This document shows, in pieces, positions 36,853 through 45,588 of a stretch of DNA of 64,000 nt. The position numbers and the translations under genes were made by a program. Numbering within the stretch: position 1 is the first letter of the stretch; every line of letters begins with the position of its first letter. Below the pieces are notes generated by a model. That model saw nothing but the letters and a program-made list of their open reading frames with translations, was not told where the DNA came from and ran no database searches. Location of the stretch: contig NZ_CP064048.1 of the NCBI RefSeq assembly GCF_020923495.1, positions 2,667,001 to 2,731,000 of the forward strand, read 5' to 3'. This DNA is from Brevibacillus sedimenti (GTDB lineage Bacteria; Bacillota; Bacilli; Brevibacillales; Brevibacillaceae).

Positions 36853-37431
36853 TTACGTGCGTTGCGGATCGAGCGGATGCCACCCTTGCTCGCGCAGGAA
36901 CCGGCTCAGCTCACCGAACATCGCCAGCCGTTCTTCCCGCGTATAGGAGGCGTTGGCGCCGCTGGTGGAGGGGATGACGAACAGACGGCTGCCGGCCCAA
37001 TCCGCGGTTCCAAAGGCGAGCTGCGGCTGCAGGCCGAGCGAGAGTGCTTCCTTTTTGCGCCCGGTGGCGTGACGGTACGCAGTAATGCCGTTAAAGCAGA
37101 TGACCCGGGGACGGTACGTCTGGACCATCTGCCGGAACTGTTTCGCTCCGGCAGAGAAATCCGCTTCCCGCAGCTCACCGGAGGAGCGGGTGGGGCGACA
37201 GACCAGATCAGTGATGCCGTATCCGTACTCAAGCAGGCATGCCGTCTCTTCCGGCTTTAGCTGCCGGGGGGTAAGGCCGCCTTCGTACAGCCCGCGCCAG
37301 AACAGATTGGACGGATTGGCGTAGTGATAGCCGACTGTCGCCGATACACGCCCCGGATTAATGCCGCAGAACAGCACAATCAGATCGCGGCGGATGTAGG
37401 TGGGCAGCCATTTTTCAGTAAAGTGTACCAC
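36853..37431 (-). CDS. mug: mismatch-specific uracil/thymine DNA glycosylase (MUG family)
   Basis: 192 residues from GTG 37431 (AAAGGAGGTG upstream). The MUG/TDG signature LFCGINPGRVSA contains the catalytic-site Asn. NPSNLFWRGLYEGG and the strand motif VIPSTSGANASY match the family. It removes uracil or thymine from G:U/G:T pairs in base-excision repair. The gene stands alone, next to the first copy of the long repeat. Confidence 0.88.
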   Translation of the reverse strand: MVHFTEKWLPTYIRRDLIVLFCGINPGRVSATVGYHYANPSNLFWRGLYEGGLTPRQLKPEETACLLEYGYGITDLVCRPTRSSGELREADFSAGAKQFRQMVQTYRPRVICFNGITAYRHATGRKKEALSLGLQPQLAFGTADWAGSRLFVIPSTSGANASYTREERLAMFGELSRFLREQGWHPLDPQRT

Positions 37432-37478
37432 CGTTGCACCTCCTTTTGCCCCATTGAACACGACTTTGTATACACTGA

Positions 37479-37503
37479 GAGCGCCTCGACTTGCGAGCGC
37501 TCA
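37479..37503 (+). repeat. left flanking copy of hairpin-forming direct repeat (element 1)
   Basis: GAGCGCCTCGACTTGCGAG-CGCTCA. The same sequence with one extra G recurs at 37829-37854. The preceding ~16 bp (ACTTTGTATACACTGA) also resemble the sequence before the right copy. Confidence 0.75.
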
Positions 37504-37519
37504 GACTGAAGACAAACGG

Positions 37520-37828
37520 TTCATTGAATAAGCGTCCATAAGAAAATGATTTCCAGGCCGAAAGGCCTGACCATTCATCAACCGAAGCGAAAGACAATGT
37601 GCATCGCATGGAGAGATGGGCCAAGCGAGCTCCTTTGACGACCGGCTCAGCGGAAAAACGAAGACGCGGGGACCAACAGGGGACACAAGTCTCACTTCAT
37701 CGAAACACCCAAATGTTTGTCCCCTGCCCGCGTCTCGTTTTGGAGCGGACTTCATCCGCTTCTGTGCTGGGCGTGAAGCGAGCGAGCGGGCCCGATCTCC
37801 CATGCGCCGCGAACTTTGTCTACACGCT
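37520..37828 (+). repeat. ~309-bp structured repeat element, copy 1
   Basis: About 90% identical by eye to 39521-39831, in the same orientation. It contains a GNRA-capped hairpin (CAGGCC-GAAA-GGCCTG, near 37555) and a long-range stem (GACGCGGG and CAGGGGACA pairing with TGTCCCCTG and CCCGCGTC, about 37665-37737). It also contains GCGGA-CTTCA-TCCGC. Reading frames through the two copies are broken by indels, so it is not protein coding. It lies between mug and the carboxypeptidase gene. The family is not recognised; it could be a non-autonomous mobile element or an RNA. Confidence 0.8.
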
Positions 37829-37854
37829 GAGCGCCTCGACTTGCGAGGCGCTCA
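37829..37854 (+). repeat. right flanking direct repeat (element 1)
   Basis: GAGCGCCTCG-ACTT-GCGAGGCGCTC hairpin. It follows the carboxypeptidase stop on the minus strand and could also act as that gene's terminator stem, though without a clear T-tract. Confidence 0.7.
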
Positions 37855-37860
37855 CTCTTC

Positions 37861-39381
37861 TTACAGCTTGTAGATGTACGTGTACTTGCTTTCCAGATAG
37901 TCCATCAGGTACGATGCGTTGATCCCCTCGCCGGTGATCTCCTTCACCAGCTCGTTTGGGCTCTTTGTTTTGCCGTGCTGATGGATGCGCTCCTTCAGCC
38001 ACTGACGAATCGGTCCAAACTCGCCCTTGGCCACCAGTTCATCGTAGCCGCTGAGCTCCTTGCGCATCACATGGGTAAACTGGGCGGCGTAGACGTTGCC
38101 CAACGAATAGGTGGGGAAGTAACCGAAGCTGCCTCCCGCCCAATGCACGTCCTGCAGCACGCCTTCCTTGTCGTTGGCCGGGACGATGCCGAGGTACTCC
38201 TTCATTTTGTCGTTCCAGATGGCGGGCAGGTCGGCCACCTCGATCGTTTGGTTGATCAGCCCTTTTTCAATCTCGTAGCGGATCATGACGTGCAGGTTGT
38301 ACGTCAGTTCGTCCGCTTCCGTACGAATAAACGATGGAGTGACCTCATTGATCGCGCGGTAGAACTGTTCGACGTCCACACCGGCAAACTGAACCGGAAA
38401 GGCTTTCAGCAGATCACCGTAGAAATGCTGCCAGAACGGCAGGCTGCGCCCAATCATGTTTTCCCAGTAGCGGGACTGGGATTCATGGATGCCCATCGAA
38501 GTGCCTTCGCACAGCGGCGTGCCCAGCAGCTCCGGATTGATGTTTTGCTCGTACATGGCGTGACCGGCTTCGTGAATGCAGCTGAACAGCGCTGAGTTGA
38601 AGTCGTTCGGGTCGAAACGGGTCGTAATTCGGACGTCGCCCGGGTTGAACGACGTGCAGAACGGATGTACGCTGCGATCCATGCGTCCTGCCTGGAAGTC
38701 GTACCCGATCTTCTCCAGGACATATCGGCTGAACGCATCCTGCTCGCTCTCCGGGAAGTGATTTTTCAGGAAAGACGTGTCTGGTTTGTGCGGCGACTCG
38801 GCGATGGCCGCCACCAGCTTGACCGTTTTTTCACGCAGGGTGGCAAAGATCGGGTCCAACTGGTCTACGGTCACGCCCGGCTCGTACAGATCAAGCAGGG
38901 TGTTGTACTTGTTTTTGCCGTCGCAGCCCCAGTAGTCGATAAACTCAAGCTGGAAGTCGACGATTTTTTCCAGATAGGGGCGGAACATGGCGAAATCGCT
39001 GTTGGCCCGCGCTTCCTCCCAGATGGTCTCCGCCTGCGAGGTTAGCACCACAAACTCCTGGTAGCGGTCCGCCGGAATTTTTTTGTTGCGGTCAAACTCC
39101 TTTTTGCACTCCAGTACCGTCGCCCGGGTGATGGGGTCGAGCGAATCAAGCACGGCCGGTTCGCTCAGTGCCTCCAGGTGTTCTTCCATTTCCTTGGAGG
39201 TGGCCAGTTTGAACTGTTCGCCGGACAGCACGCCGATCACCTCGGAGCGGGCGTCCATCCCTTTGCGCGGCGCCTGTGTGCGCATGTCCCAATGCAGCAC
39301 GGCAAGCGCCTGGCCGAAGCTGGTCATTTTTTTCACATACTCGCGAAAAGCAGCTGCACGATTTTCCACAGAGCTTGTCAT
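37861..39381 (-). CDS. carboxypeptidase M32 (Taq type)
   Basis: 506 residues from ATG 39381 (GGGAGGAACCCT upstream); the ORF is open to 39426. The HEXXH zinc site is in CIHEAGHAMYEQ, with the downstream Glu in GIHESQSRYWEN. M32 enzymes are cytosolic metallo-carboxypeptidases that trim C-terminal residues from peptides. The length of ~500 is normal. The gene is bracketed by the two repeat copies. Confidence 0.94.
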   Translation of the reverse strand: MTSSVENRAAAFREYVKKMTSFGQALAVLHWDMRTQAPRKGMDARSEVIGVLSGEQFKLATSKEMEEHLEALSEPAVLDSLDPITRATVLECKKEFDRNKKIPADRYQEFVVLTSQAETIWEEARANSDFAMFRPYLEKIVDFQLEFIDYWGCDGKNKYNTLLDLYEPGVTVDQLDPIFATLREKTVKLVAAIAESPHKPDTSFLKNHFPESEQDAFSRYVLEKIGYDFQAGRMDRSVHPFCTSFNPGDVRITTRFDPNDFNSALFSCIHEAGHAMYEQNINPELLGTPLCEGTSMGIHESQSRYWENMIGRSLPFWQHFYGDLLKAFPVQFAGVDVEQFYRAINEVTPSFIRTEADELTYNLHVMIRYEIEKGLINQTIEVADLPAIWNDKMKEYLGIVPANDKEGVLQDVHWAGGSFGYFPTYSLGNVYAAQFTHVMRKELSGYDELVAKGEFGPIRQWLKERIHQHGKTKSPNELVKEITGEGINASYLMDYLESKYTYIYKL

Positions 39382-39496
39382 AGGGTTCCTCCCTTTTCTA
39401 TGTAGGATGCACATGGTAGGATGCACATGCAGTCAAAAAATTTTTACTACTTTATAATCCACTATTATACCTGATCTGATGGAAAAGGAAAGATAC

Positions 39497-39518
39497 GAAC
39501 TGGCTCACACGTCAGTTT
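39497..39518 (+). repeat. left 22-bp direct repeat (element 2)
   Basis: Begins GAACTGGCTCACACG and ends CAGTTT; it recurs perfectly at 39832-39853 on the other side of element 2. Confidence 0.85.
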
Positions 39519-39520
39519 CA

Positions 39521-39831
39521 TTCATTGAGTAATCGCCCACAAGAAAACGATTTTCAGGCCGGAAGGCCTGCCCATTCATCAACCGAAGCGGAAGACAATG
39601 TACATCGCATGGAGGGATGGGCCAAGCGAGCTCCTTTGACGACCTGCTCAGCGGAAAAACGAAAGACGCGGGGATACACAGGGGACACAAGTCTTACTTC
39701 ATCGAAACACCCAGATGTTTGTCCCCTGCCCGCGTCTCGTTTTGGAGCGGACTTCATCTGCTTCTTTGCTGGGCGTCAAGCGAGCGAGCGGGCCCGATCT
39801 CCCATGCGTTTCGGACTTTGTCTACAAGCTG
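39521..39831 (+). repeat. ~311-bp structured repeat element, copy 2
   Basis: Second copy of the element at 37520-37828. Differences are concentrated in loops or preserve pairing: the tetraloop changes GAAA to GGAA (both GNRA), and a C-to-T change in GCGGA/TCTGC leaves a G-U pair. It lies between the carboxypeptidase start and prfC, oriented toward prfC. It is enclosed by a perfect 22-bp direct repeat. Confidence 0.8.
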
Positions 39832-39853
39832 GAACTGGCTCACACGTCAGTTT
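39832..39853 (+). repeat. right 22-bp direct repeat (element 2)
   Basis: Identical to 39497-39518. A TATAAT follows at 39859-39864, so this copy probably carries or adjoins the -35 region of the prfC promoter. Confidence 0.85.
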
Positions 39854-39925
39854 GTCGTTATAATCGTTGTTATGGAATCCATTATGGAATACGCTATGGC
39901 AAAGAACTACGACAGGAGAATGAAG

Positions 39926-41524
39926 ATGAGTCAAAAAAACCCCAAATGGGAACAAGAGATTGCCAGACGGCGCACCTTTGCGATTATCTCCCACCCGGAC
40001 GCGGGCAAGACGACAATGACGGAAAAGCTGCTGTACTACGGCGGAGCGATCCGTGAGGCGGGGATGGTCAAGGGGCGGAAGAATTCCAAACACGCCACCT
40101 CCGACTGGATGGAAATTGAAAAGAAGCGCGGTATCTCCGTCACGTCCAGCGCGATGGATTTCGAATACAAGGGGCATCGCATCAACATTCTGGATACACC
40201 GGGCCACCAAGACTTCAGCGAGGACACGTACCGGACGCTGACGGCTGCTGACGCAGCGGTGATGATCATCGACGTGGCCAAAGGGGTAGAGGCGCAGACG
40301 ATCAAGCTGTTCAAGGTTTGCCGGATGCGCGGCATCCCGATTTTTACCTTTATCAACAAGCTGGACCGACACGGCAAAGACCCGTTCGAGCTGCTGGAAG
40401 AAATTGAACGGGTGCTGGGCATCCGCTCCTACCCGATGAACTGGCCGATCGGCATGGGGAGCCACTTCAGCGGCGTGTATGACCGGATGAAATCGCGTGT
40501 GGAACTGTATGAAGACGGCTCGCAGCATGAGGACATCCGCTTCTTCGAGGTGAGCGGCCCGGACGATCCGCTGATCGGTGAACGCGTCGGTCAGGATTTG
40601 TGGCAGCAGCTTCAGGAGGAAATCGCCCTGCTTGACGTGGCGGGCGACGCCTTTGACATGGAGTTGATCGGCAAAGGAGAACTGACCCCCGTCTTTTTCG
40701 GCAGTGCGATCAGCAATTTCGGGGTGCAGACGTTCCTCGACAACTTTTTGCAAATGGCTCCGCCGCCGTCGCCCAAGAAGAGCAGTGTGGGCCTGATTGA
40801 CCCATGCAGCAATCCGTTTTCCGGCTTTATTTTCAAAATCCAGGCCAACATGAATCCGGCGCACCGCGACCGTGTGGCGTTTCTGCGCATTTGCTCGGGT
40901 CGTTTTGAACGCGGCATGACCGTCCGACACGTGCGACTGGGAAAAGATATCAAGCTGGCCCAGCCGGTGCAGTTTATGGCCCAGGACCGGGAAATTGTCG
41001 AGGAGTCGTACGCCGGAGACGTCATCGGCCTGTTCGACCCGGGCATCTTCCAGATCGGCGACACGCTCTGCGTCGGGAAGCCGTTCGAGTATGAAGAGAT
41101 GCCCCACTTTTCGCCGGAGTTTTTCTCCCGGGTAATGGTAAAGGACGCGATGAAGCACAAGCAGTTCCAAAAAGGGATCATGCAGTTGACGGAGGAAGGA
41201 ACGGTGCAGCTGTTCCGCACCTACCCGATGGAGGAGCTGATTCTCGGCGTGGTCGGGGTGCTTCAGTTTGAAGTGCTGGAGTACCGGCTGAAAGCGGAGT
41301 ACGGGGTGGAGATCACGCTGACCCGCCTGCCGTACCAGATCGCCCGCTGGCTGGAAGGAGACAAGGCGGCGCTGGACGCCTTGAAGAACAAAACGGTGAC
41401 GGACCGTTACGGCCGGCCGGTGATGCTGTTTGAGAGCGAGTACCAACTGCGGATGGCGATGGAAAAGTATCCAAACATCAAGTTCCACGAAAGCTCGCTG
41501 GGATTGAAAACAGTGCATGCCTAG
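39926..41524 (+). CDS. prfC: peptide chain release factor 3
   Basis: 532 residues. Start ATG 39926 has AGGAG 7 nt upstream; the frame is open through the repeat element but that part is not protein-like. GTPase motifs: SHPDAGKTT (G1), DTPGHQDF (G3), NKLDR (G4). RF3 recycles RF1/RF2 from the ribosome after termination. Length and motifs are standard. TATAAT at 39859-39864 is the likely -10 element. Confidence 0.95.
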   Translation: MSQKNPKWEQEIARRRTFAIISHPDAGKTTMTEKLLYYGGAIREAGMVKGRKNSKHATSDWMEIEKKRGISVTSSAMDFEYKGHRINILDTPGHQDFSEDTYRTLTAADAAVMIIDVAKGVEAQTIKLFKVCRMRGIPIFTFINKLDRHGKDPFELLEEIERVLGIRSYPMNWPIGMGSHFSGVYDRMKSRVELYEDGSQHEDIRFFEVSGPDDPLIGERVGQDLWQQLQEEIALLDVAGDAFDMELIGKGELTPVFFGSAISNFGVQTFLDNFLQMAPPPSPKKSSVGLIDPCSNPFSGFIFKIQANMNPAHRDRVAFLRICSGRFERGMTVRHVRLGKDIKLAQPVQFMAQDREIVEESYAGDVIGLFDPGIFQIGDTLCVGKPFEYEEMPHFSPEFFSRVMVKDAMKHKQFQKGIMQLTEEGTVQLFRTYPMEELILGVVGVLQFEVLEYRLKAEYGVEITLTRLPYQIARWLEGDKAALDALKNKTVTDRYGRPVMLFESEYQLRMAMEKYPNIKFHESSLGLKTVHA

Positions 41525-41555
41525 GCGGCAACGGTACGAGCAAACCAACAAAGCA

Positions 41556-41578
41556 CATTCGCCCATATGGTGCGAATG
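41556..41578. repeat. perfect inverted repeat after prfC
   Basis: CATTCGC-ccatatggt-GCGAATG. There is no T-tract, so it is more like an operator or RNA-end structure than a terminator. Confidence 0.4.
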
Positions 41579-41587
41579 ACATGTCCG

Positions 41588-41620
41588 ATACGGGAGACTC
41601 TCAACCGGGGGAGTCTCCTT
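41588..41620 (+). terminator. terminator of prfC
   Basis: GGAGACTC-TCAACCGGG-GGAGTCTCC followed by TTTTC. Confidence 0.75.
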
Positions 41621-41622
41621 TT

Positions 41623-41994
41623 CTAACACCTGATAATCCCGTCAAACGTGCCTTCCAGTACTTTTTTTCCCTCCTGGTTATAGCACTCCGCAGTGGCAGC
41701 GATTTCCGCCCGGCTTTCCTGCCGTTCGTAACGGGTGATGGTCACTTCACAGCGAATCGTGTCTCCCGTAAAGACCGGCCGGAGAAAGGTAAATGTCATG
41801 TTCCTGGCCAGAACATGCAGGTCCCCGCCAATTTTCGTCGGCAAGGTAGCGGTCAGTAAACCATGCACCACCAAACGCCCGTGTTCGTCCGGTGTAACAT
41901 GGTGCGCGCCGTTGTCGCCGGAGATTCTGCAAAACTCCCGCACATCCTGCTCGGTAAATGTCCTCTCCCAGGTCAAGACATCGCCAGCCTGCAT
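41623..41994 (-). CDS. MaoC-like (hot-dog fold) dehydratase family protein
   Basis: 123 residues from ATG 41994 (AAAAGGAGG with 7-nt spacing). The hydratase-2 type motif DNGAHHV (near residue 27) supplies Asp and His, and the VVHGLLTATLP helix follows. It is expected to hydrate or dehydrate an acyl-CoA or acyl-ACP. The length is that of a single hot-dog unit. The 247 bp between it and the MFS gene (41995-42241) contain nothing else I can assign. Confidence 0.83.
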   Translation of the reverse strand: MQAGDVLTWERTFTEQDVREFCRISGDNGAHHVTPDEHGRLVVHGLLTATLPTKIGGDLHVLARNMTFTFLRPVFTGDTIRCEVTITRYERQESRAEIAATAECYNQEGKKVLEGTFDGIIRC

Positions 41995-42241
41995 AAGCAT
42001 CCTCCTTTTCTTCTGCGTCCGGTTGCAACTGTAGGAAATACCAATTGGTTGGATTGGGCGCTTGTCAATTTTGGTATTACACAAAATATTCTGTCTAAAC
42101 GTCAACAAAGGGAACGCAACACCTCCCGAGGACATCACCATGATCCGAAAAACCAATCGGGTGCCTCCTGGTAAGACAGCTCCTTTCTATGTGGACGACC
42201 TGCGTCATATAGATGGGAGATAGAGAAGGGAGTGGAAGGAA

Positions 42242-43435
42242 ATGCGGGTTCTCCTGTTTGTCGTCTTGTTTCTCGTATCGTTTGACATGCATGCGCAGAC
42301 GCCACTGCTTGCGCCGTACATGCTCGTGCTGGGGGCGTCGGGGGCGATGATCGGCGTGGTTCTGGGGGCGTACGCGATCAGCAACCTGGCCGGCAACCTG
42401 ATCGCCGGACCGTTTTTGGATCGCTTTCCGAAAAAGTGGTTTGTCGCCGGAGGGCTGCTCCTGGCCGGGCTGATCCTGAGCGGCCAGGGGGTGGTGCAGG
42501 CGCCGGAGCATTTCTTCGTGCTGCGCCTGATTTTGGGGTTTTTGATGGCGTTTGTCTCACCGGCCTGTTTTGCCATGCTGGGGGAAACCGGACAGACGAG
42601 GGCGGAACAGGGCGAACTGATGGCGAAAAACGGGATGGTGCTGACGACAGCGGCGATCGTCTCGCCTGCGGTGGGCAGCTTCCTGGCGGTACAGTTTGGT
42701 TACGGGCAGTCGTTTGTCATCCTGGGCGGCATCATGGGAGCTGCCGGGGTGTTTGCCCTGTTGGTCCTGCCCGGCCGCCGAGCGGGCGGCGGGAGCGCAT
42801 CCGTCAGCGCTGCCAACAACGCCGACAATGCGGCCGTCGCTGCCCGCCTGCCGCAGATGTCTTCGCTGCTGGCCGTGGTGGCAAACCCGTACCTCTATCC
42901 CGCCTTTGTCGGCGGGTTTGCCGTCGTCTACGCACAGGGGGTGCTGATTTACGAGGTCCCCATGCTCATCCAACGGAGCGATCTGTCGCCTTCTGTGACG
43001 GGTATTTTGTTCAGTCTCAAGGGATTGGGGGCGCTGGCGGCGCTCAGCCAGTTCTGGCTGGCCCGCACGTCTCCGGAGCAGCGCACGCTCGTCGGCCTCT
43101 GCCTGATGAGTCTGCTTGCGTACGGGCTGGCGATTGGCCTGGATGTGTCGCTGTATGTGATGATGTTTCTGTTCGGCATCTGTTCCGGCCTTCTGTTCCC
43201 GGCCTTGTCCACTGTTTTGATGCTTCACGTGCCGCGCGAGCTGTACGGGAGCGCGTTCAGCCTGTTTTCCGCCGTCACCTCCGCCGGTGCCATTCTCAGC
43301 CCGATTGTGGCGGGCCTCATCGACAACTGGAACCACTCGTTCTTCATTGTCTTTTTTGTCACCGGCGGCGCGTTTTTGCTCGCCGGTCTGCACCGGCTGA
43401 TCCGGCAGGGAGCGGCAACGCCGATTGATCGCTAA
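42242..43435 (+). CDS. major facilitator superfamily transporter
   Basis: 397 residues with about 12 hydrophobic segments. The MFS loop 2-3 motif appears as GNLIAGPFLDRFPKK (motif A-like, G-x-x-x-D-R). The central loop (RRAGGGSASVSAANN) separates the two six-helix halves. The family is dominated by drug and metabolite exporters; no substrate can be assigned. GGAAGG lies just before ATG 42242. Confidence 0.85.
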   Translation: MRVLLFVVLFLVSFDMHAQTPLLAPYMLVLGASGAMIGVVLGAYAISNLAGNLIAGPFLDRFPKKWFVAGGLLLAGLILSGQGVVQAPEHFFVLRLILGFLMAFVSPACFAMLGETGQTRAEQGELMAKNGMVLTTAAIVSPAVGSFLAVQFGYGQSFVILGGIMGAAGVFALLVLPGRRAGGGSASVSAANNADNAAVAARLPQMSSLLAVVANPYLYPAFVGGFAVVYAQGVLIYEVPMLIQRSDLSPSVTGILFSLKGLGALAALSQFWLARTSPEQRTLVGLCLMSLLAYGLAIGLDVSLYVMMFLFGICSGLLFPALSTVLMLHVPRELYGSAFSLFSAVTSAGAILSPIVAGLIDNWNHSFFIVFFVTGGAFLLAGLHRLIRQGAATPIDR

Positions 43436-43451
43436 ACGGGGGAAGGCGATC

Positions 43452-44297
43452 TCACTTCACAATGTCATCGGATGGAGTAGGTCCTTTTGCCACCGGCAGA
43501 TCGTAGGAGCACCAGTCGCTCCAACTGCCGGGGTACAGTTTGGCGTCAGTCCGGCCGATGGAGTGCAGGGCCAGGAGATTGGTGCAAGCGGTCACGCCGG
43601 AGCCGCAGTAGACGATGATCTCCTGCCCGTCCAAGGGGGCAAACCGCTCCCGCAGCCGTTCAGGCGGCAGCATCGTGCCGTCCGCGGAAAGGTTGTCCTT
43701 GTAAAAGTAGTGCAGGGCGCCGGGAATGTGTCCCGCTTTTGGATCGAGCGGTTCCTGTTCGCCGCGGTAGCGTTCGCCGGCGCGGGAATCGATCAGCGCG
43801 GTATGTTCGCCGCGTTCCTGCACACTGCGGATGTCCGCCAGCATGTCCGGCTGCACCCGGGGGACAAAGGAGCGTGGAGCGGGAGTGGGCACATCGGCCG
43901 TCACCGGATAGCCAGCCTTCTTCCAGGCGGCAAATCCGCCGTCCAGCACGGCCGCCTTTTCGTGCCCCAGATAGCGGAGCAGCCACCAAAGCCGGCCGGC
44001 CATGGACATTTCCTGATCGTCGTAGGCGATCACGGTGACATTTTCGTCAATACCTGCGAGGGACAGGCGGGCGGCCAGCGCTTCCGGATCAGGCAGCGGA
44101 TGGCGTCCGCCATGTGTCTGTTTGGGACCGGACAAGTCCCGCTCCAGATGGAAATAAAGGGCGCCGGGGATGTGCTCCTGCCGGTACTGCTCCTCGCCGA
44201 GAGCGGGGTTGTTCAGGGCAAAGCGGCAGTCGATGACGCTCAGCCGGTCGTCCTGGAGGTGTTCGTACAGCCAACGGGGAGTAACGAGCGGTTGCAT
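43452..44297 (-). CDS. thiosulfate/3-mercaptopyruvate sulfurtransferase
   Basis: 281 residues with two rhodanese domains. The second carries the active-site loop IVYCGSGVTAC, where CGSGVT(A) is typical of mercaptopyruvate sulfurtransferase. The first domain is inactive, as usual. It transfers sulfane sulfur to thiols or cyanide. It stands alone and converges with the MFS gene. Confidence 0.9.
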   Translation of the reverse strand: MQPLVTPRWLYEHLQDDRLSVIDCRFALNNPALGEEQYRQEHIPGALYFHLERDLSGPKQTHGGRHPLPDPEALAARLSLAGIDENVTVIAYDDQEMSMAGRLWWLLRYLGHEKAAVLDGGFAAWKKAGYPVTADVPTPAPRSFVPRVQPDMLADIRSVQERGEHTALIDSRAGERYRGEQEPLDPKAGHIPGALHYFYKDNLSADGTMLPPERLRERFAPLDGQEIIVYCGSGVTACTNLLALHSIGRTDAKLYPGSWSDWCSYDLPVAKGPTPSDDIVK

Positions 44298-44402
44298 GAT
44301 TCACCCTACTTTCTTTTTTCTTCCATGATAGCAGATAGCCCGTTTACGTGAATCACTTTTCAGAAAAAAGAATCCGCACCGGCAGGAGAAGCGAACTGTA
44401 CC

Positions 44403-44453
44403 TTTCGTCTGTTCGCCAGCGTCCGCTCGTTCCTTCTATTAATCGTTTCGTCC
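44403..44453 (+). promoter_or_regulatory. candidate LytTR triple repeat upstream of RiPP locus
   Basis: Short TCGT-centred motifs (TTTCGTCTG, GCTCGTTCC, GTTTCGTCCG) have their CGT cores at 44406, 44428 and 44449, spaced 22 and 21 bp. This is the helical phasing used by LytTR regulators, one of which ends this locus. The motifs are short, so chance is possible. The 286 bp 44298-44583 hold no gene; a TATTAT at 44502-44507 is a weak -10 candidate. Confidence 0.3.
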
Positions 44454-44583
44454 GCCCAAACTTACATATCGTGGTAAAAATGTTGTATTTTCCATGATCT
44501 GTATTATGTTTAAAGAGGGACGCGACATCGGACAGCGAGGCGGAACAGCAAAACGCTTCGCGTGGAATGAGGGAGGCCCAACC

Positions 44584-45552
44584 ATGAAGATAGCAAAAAT
44601 GAAGCCGTGGGAAGCGTATCGAGCCAGCCTGATTCTTTGCAACCATTTCTTTCAAACCGGCGATCTGACGTATCGGGCATGGATGAATCACCCGCTGAAA
44701 AAATTCCTGTTTCAATATCTGGTTTTTCCATTCGTCTGCATGCTGTTTTTTCAGGGGATAAAGCTGGTTGACGCTGAGAGTGGTTCGGAAATAGGCTTCA
44801 TGTTTGTCATGTACCGGAATCAGGTTGCGATTGGGACGGACATCTTCATCCATCCGGAATATCAGGCAAAAGGAGCTGGATTCGCGTTCCTGGTTCGTTA
44901 TGCCCAGTATGCACATCAGAAAGGACTGCGCTATTTTATCGGAAAAATCTCCAGTGAAAATAAACCATCATTAAAGCTCACTACGAAAAAGATGGGAATG
45001 ACTCGCTATTACGATCGCGTCATACTCATCCCGGAGGCCAACATTCCAAAGCATGATTATGTATACAACCGGCTCCAGCTGAACCGATTGCCGAAGAAGG
45101 CGGTAAAGGAAGCGCTGCAATTCGTCGCCAACCAGATGTTTTCCCGACAGTTTCAAACACATGTCGAGGGAATGGGAGGCGTAATCGAGCCCCTGTGGCT
45201 GGGGGCCGTGCACGAGCTGCGTTATGAGGGGGAGTTGGTCGGCTACGCTTCCGTATCCACTACGGACAGTCATCCAATCGTCCGGATATGTTTTCTGCCG
45301 AAATGGTGGGAGAGCGAGTTGGAGACCGCATTCGTTTCCTATCTTGCACGAAAATTGATAACAAAACAGCAGGCGAAAAGCGGTTTGATCGGCGTCCAGG
45401 CAGGGTGTTCCGAGCATCACATGCAGCTGGCGGGCAAGCTGAAAGAACTCGGAGCAGAAGAAAAGGAGCACGCGGAAGTAGCTGTCGTCGGACTGTTCGA
45501 GCAATTGGCACAGCTGGGTGAACGAGAACAGGTCGCATCGTTTTCCTCCTAG
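44584..45552 (+). CDS. GNAT N-acetyltransferase, RiPP locus
   Basis: 322 residues from ATG 44584 (GGGAGG, 6 nt spacing); an in-frame ATG at 44494 lacks a site. Acetyl-CoA binding motif A is in FIHPEYQAKGAGFAFL (Q94-x-x-G-x-G), followed by ENKPSLKLTTKKMG. The first ~170 residues form the GNAT fold and residues ~180-322 a second domain with weaker GNAT-like order. It starts 1 kb before the precursor gene, in the same direction. By analogy with goadsporin GodH it may acetylate the N-terminus of the mature peptide, or act in self-protection; both are inferences. Confidence 0.8.
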   Translation: MKIAKMKPWEAYRASLILCNHFFQTGDLTYRAWMNHPLKKFLFQYLVFPFVCMLFFQGIKLVDAESGSEIGFMFVMYRNQVAIGTDIFIHPEYQAKGAGFAFLVRYAQYAHQKGLRYFIGKISSENKPSLKLTTKKMGMTRYYDRVILIPEANIPKHDYVYNRLQLNRLPKKAVKEALQFVANQMFSRQFQTHVEGMGGVIEPLWLGAVHELRYEGELVGYASVSTTDSHPIVRICFLPKWWESELETAFVSYLARKLITKQQAKSGLIGVQAGCSEHHMQLAGKLKELGAEEKEHAEVAVVGLFEQLAQLGEREQVASFSS

Positions 45553-45588
45553 CGAACATCCGCATGCTCTTGAAAGGAGGTGATAGGA

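Noticed and set aside
37501-37803. 100-codon minus-strand ORF in repeat copy 1 and similar ORFs in copy 2
   Set aside because: Indels between the copies shift the frame, while RNA-like pairing is kept; not protein coding.
39617-39925. N-terminal extension of prfC through the second repeat element
   Set aside because: The residues do not resemble RF3; ATG 39926 has AGGAG and gives the normal protein length.
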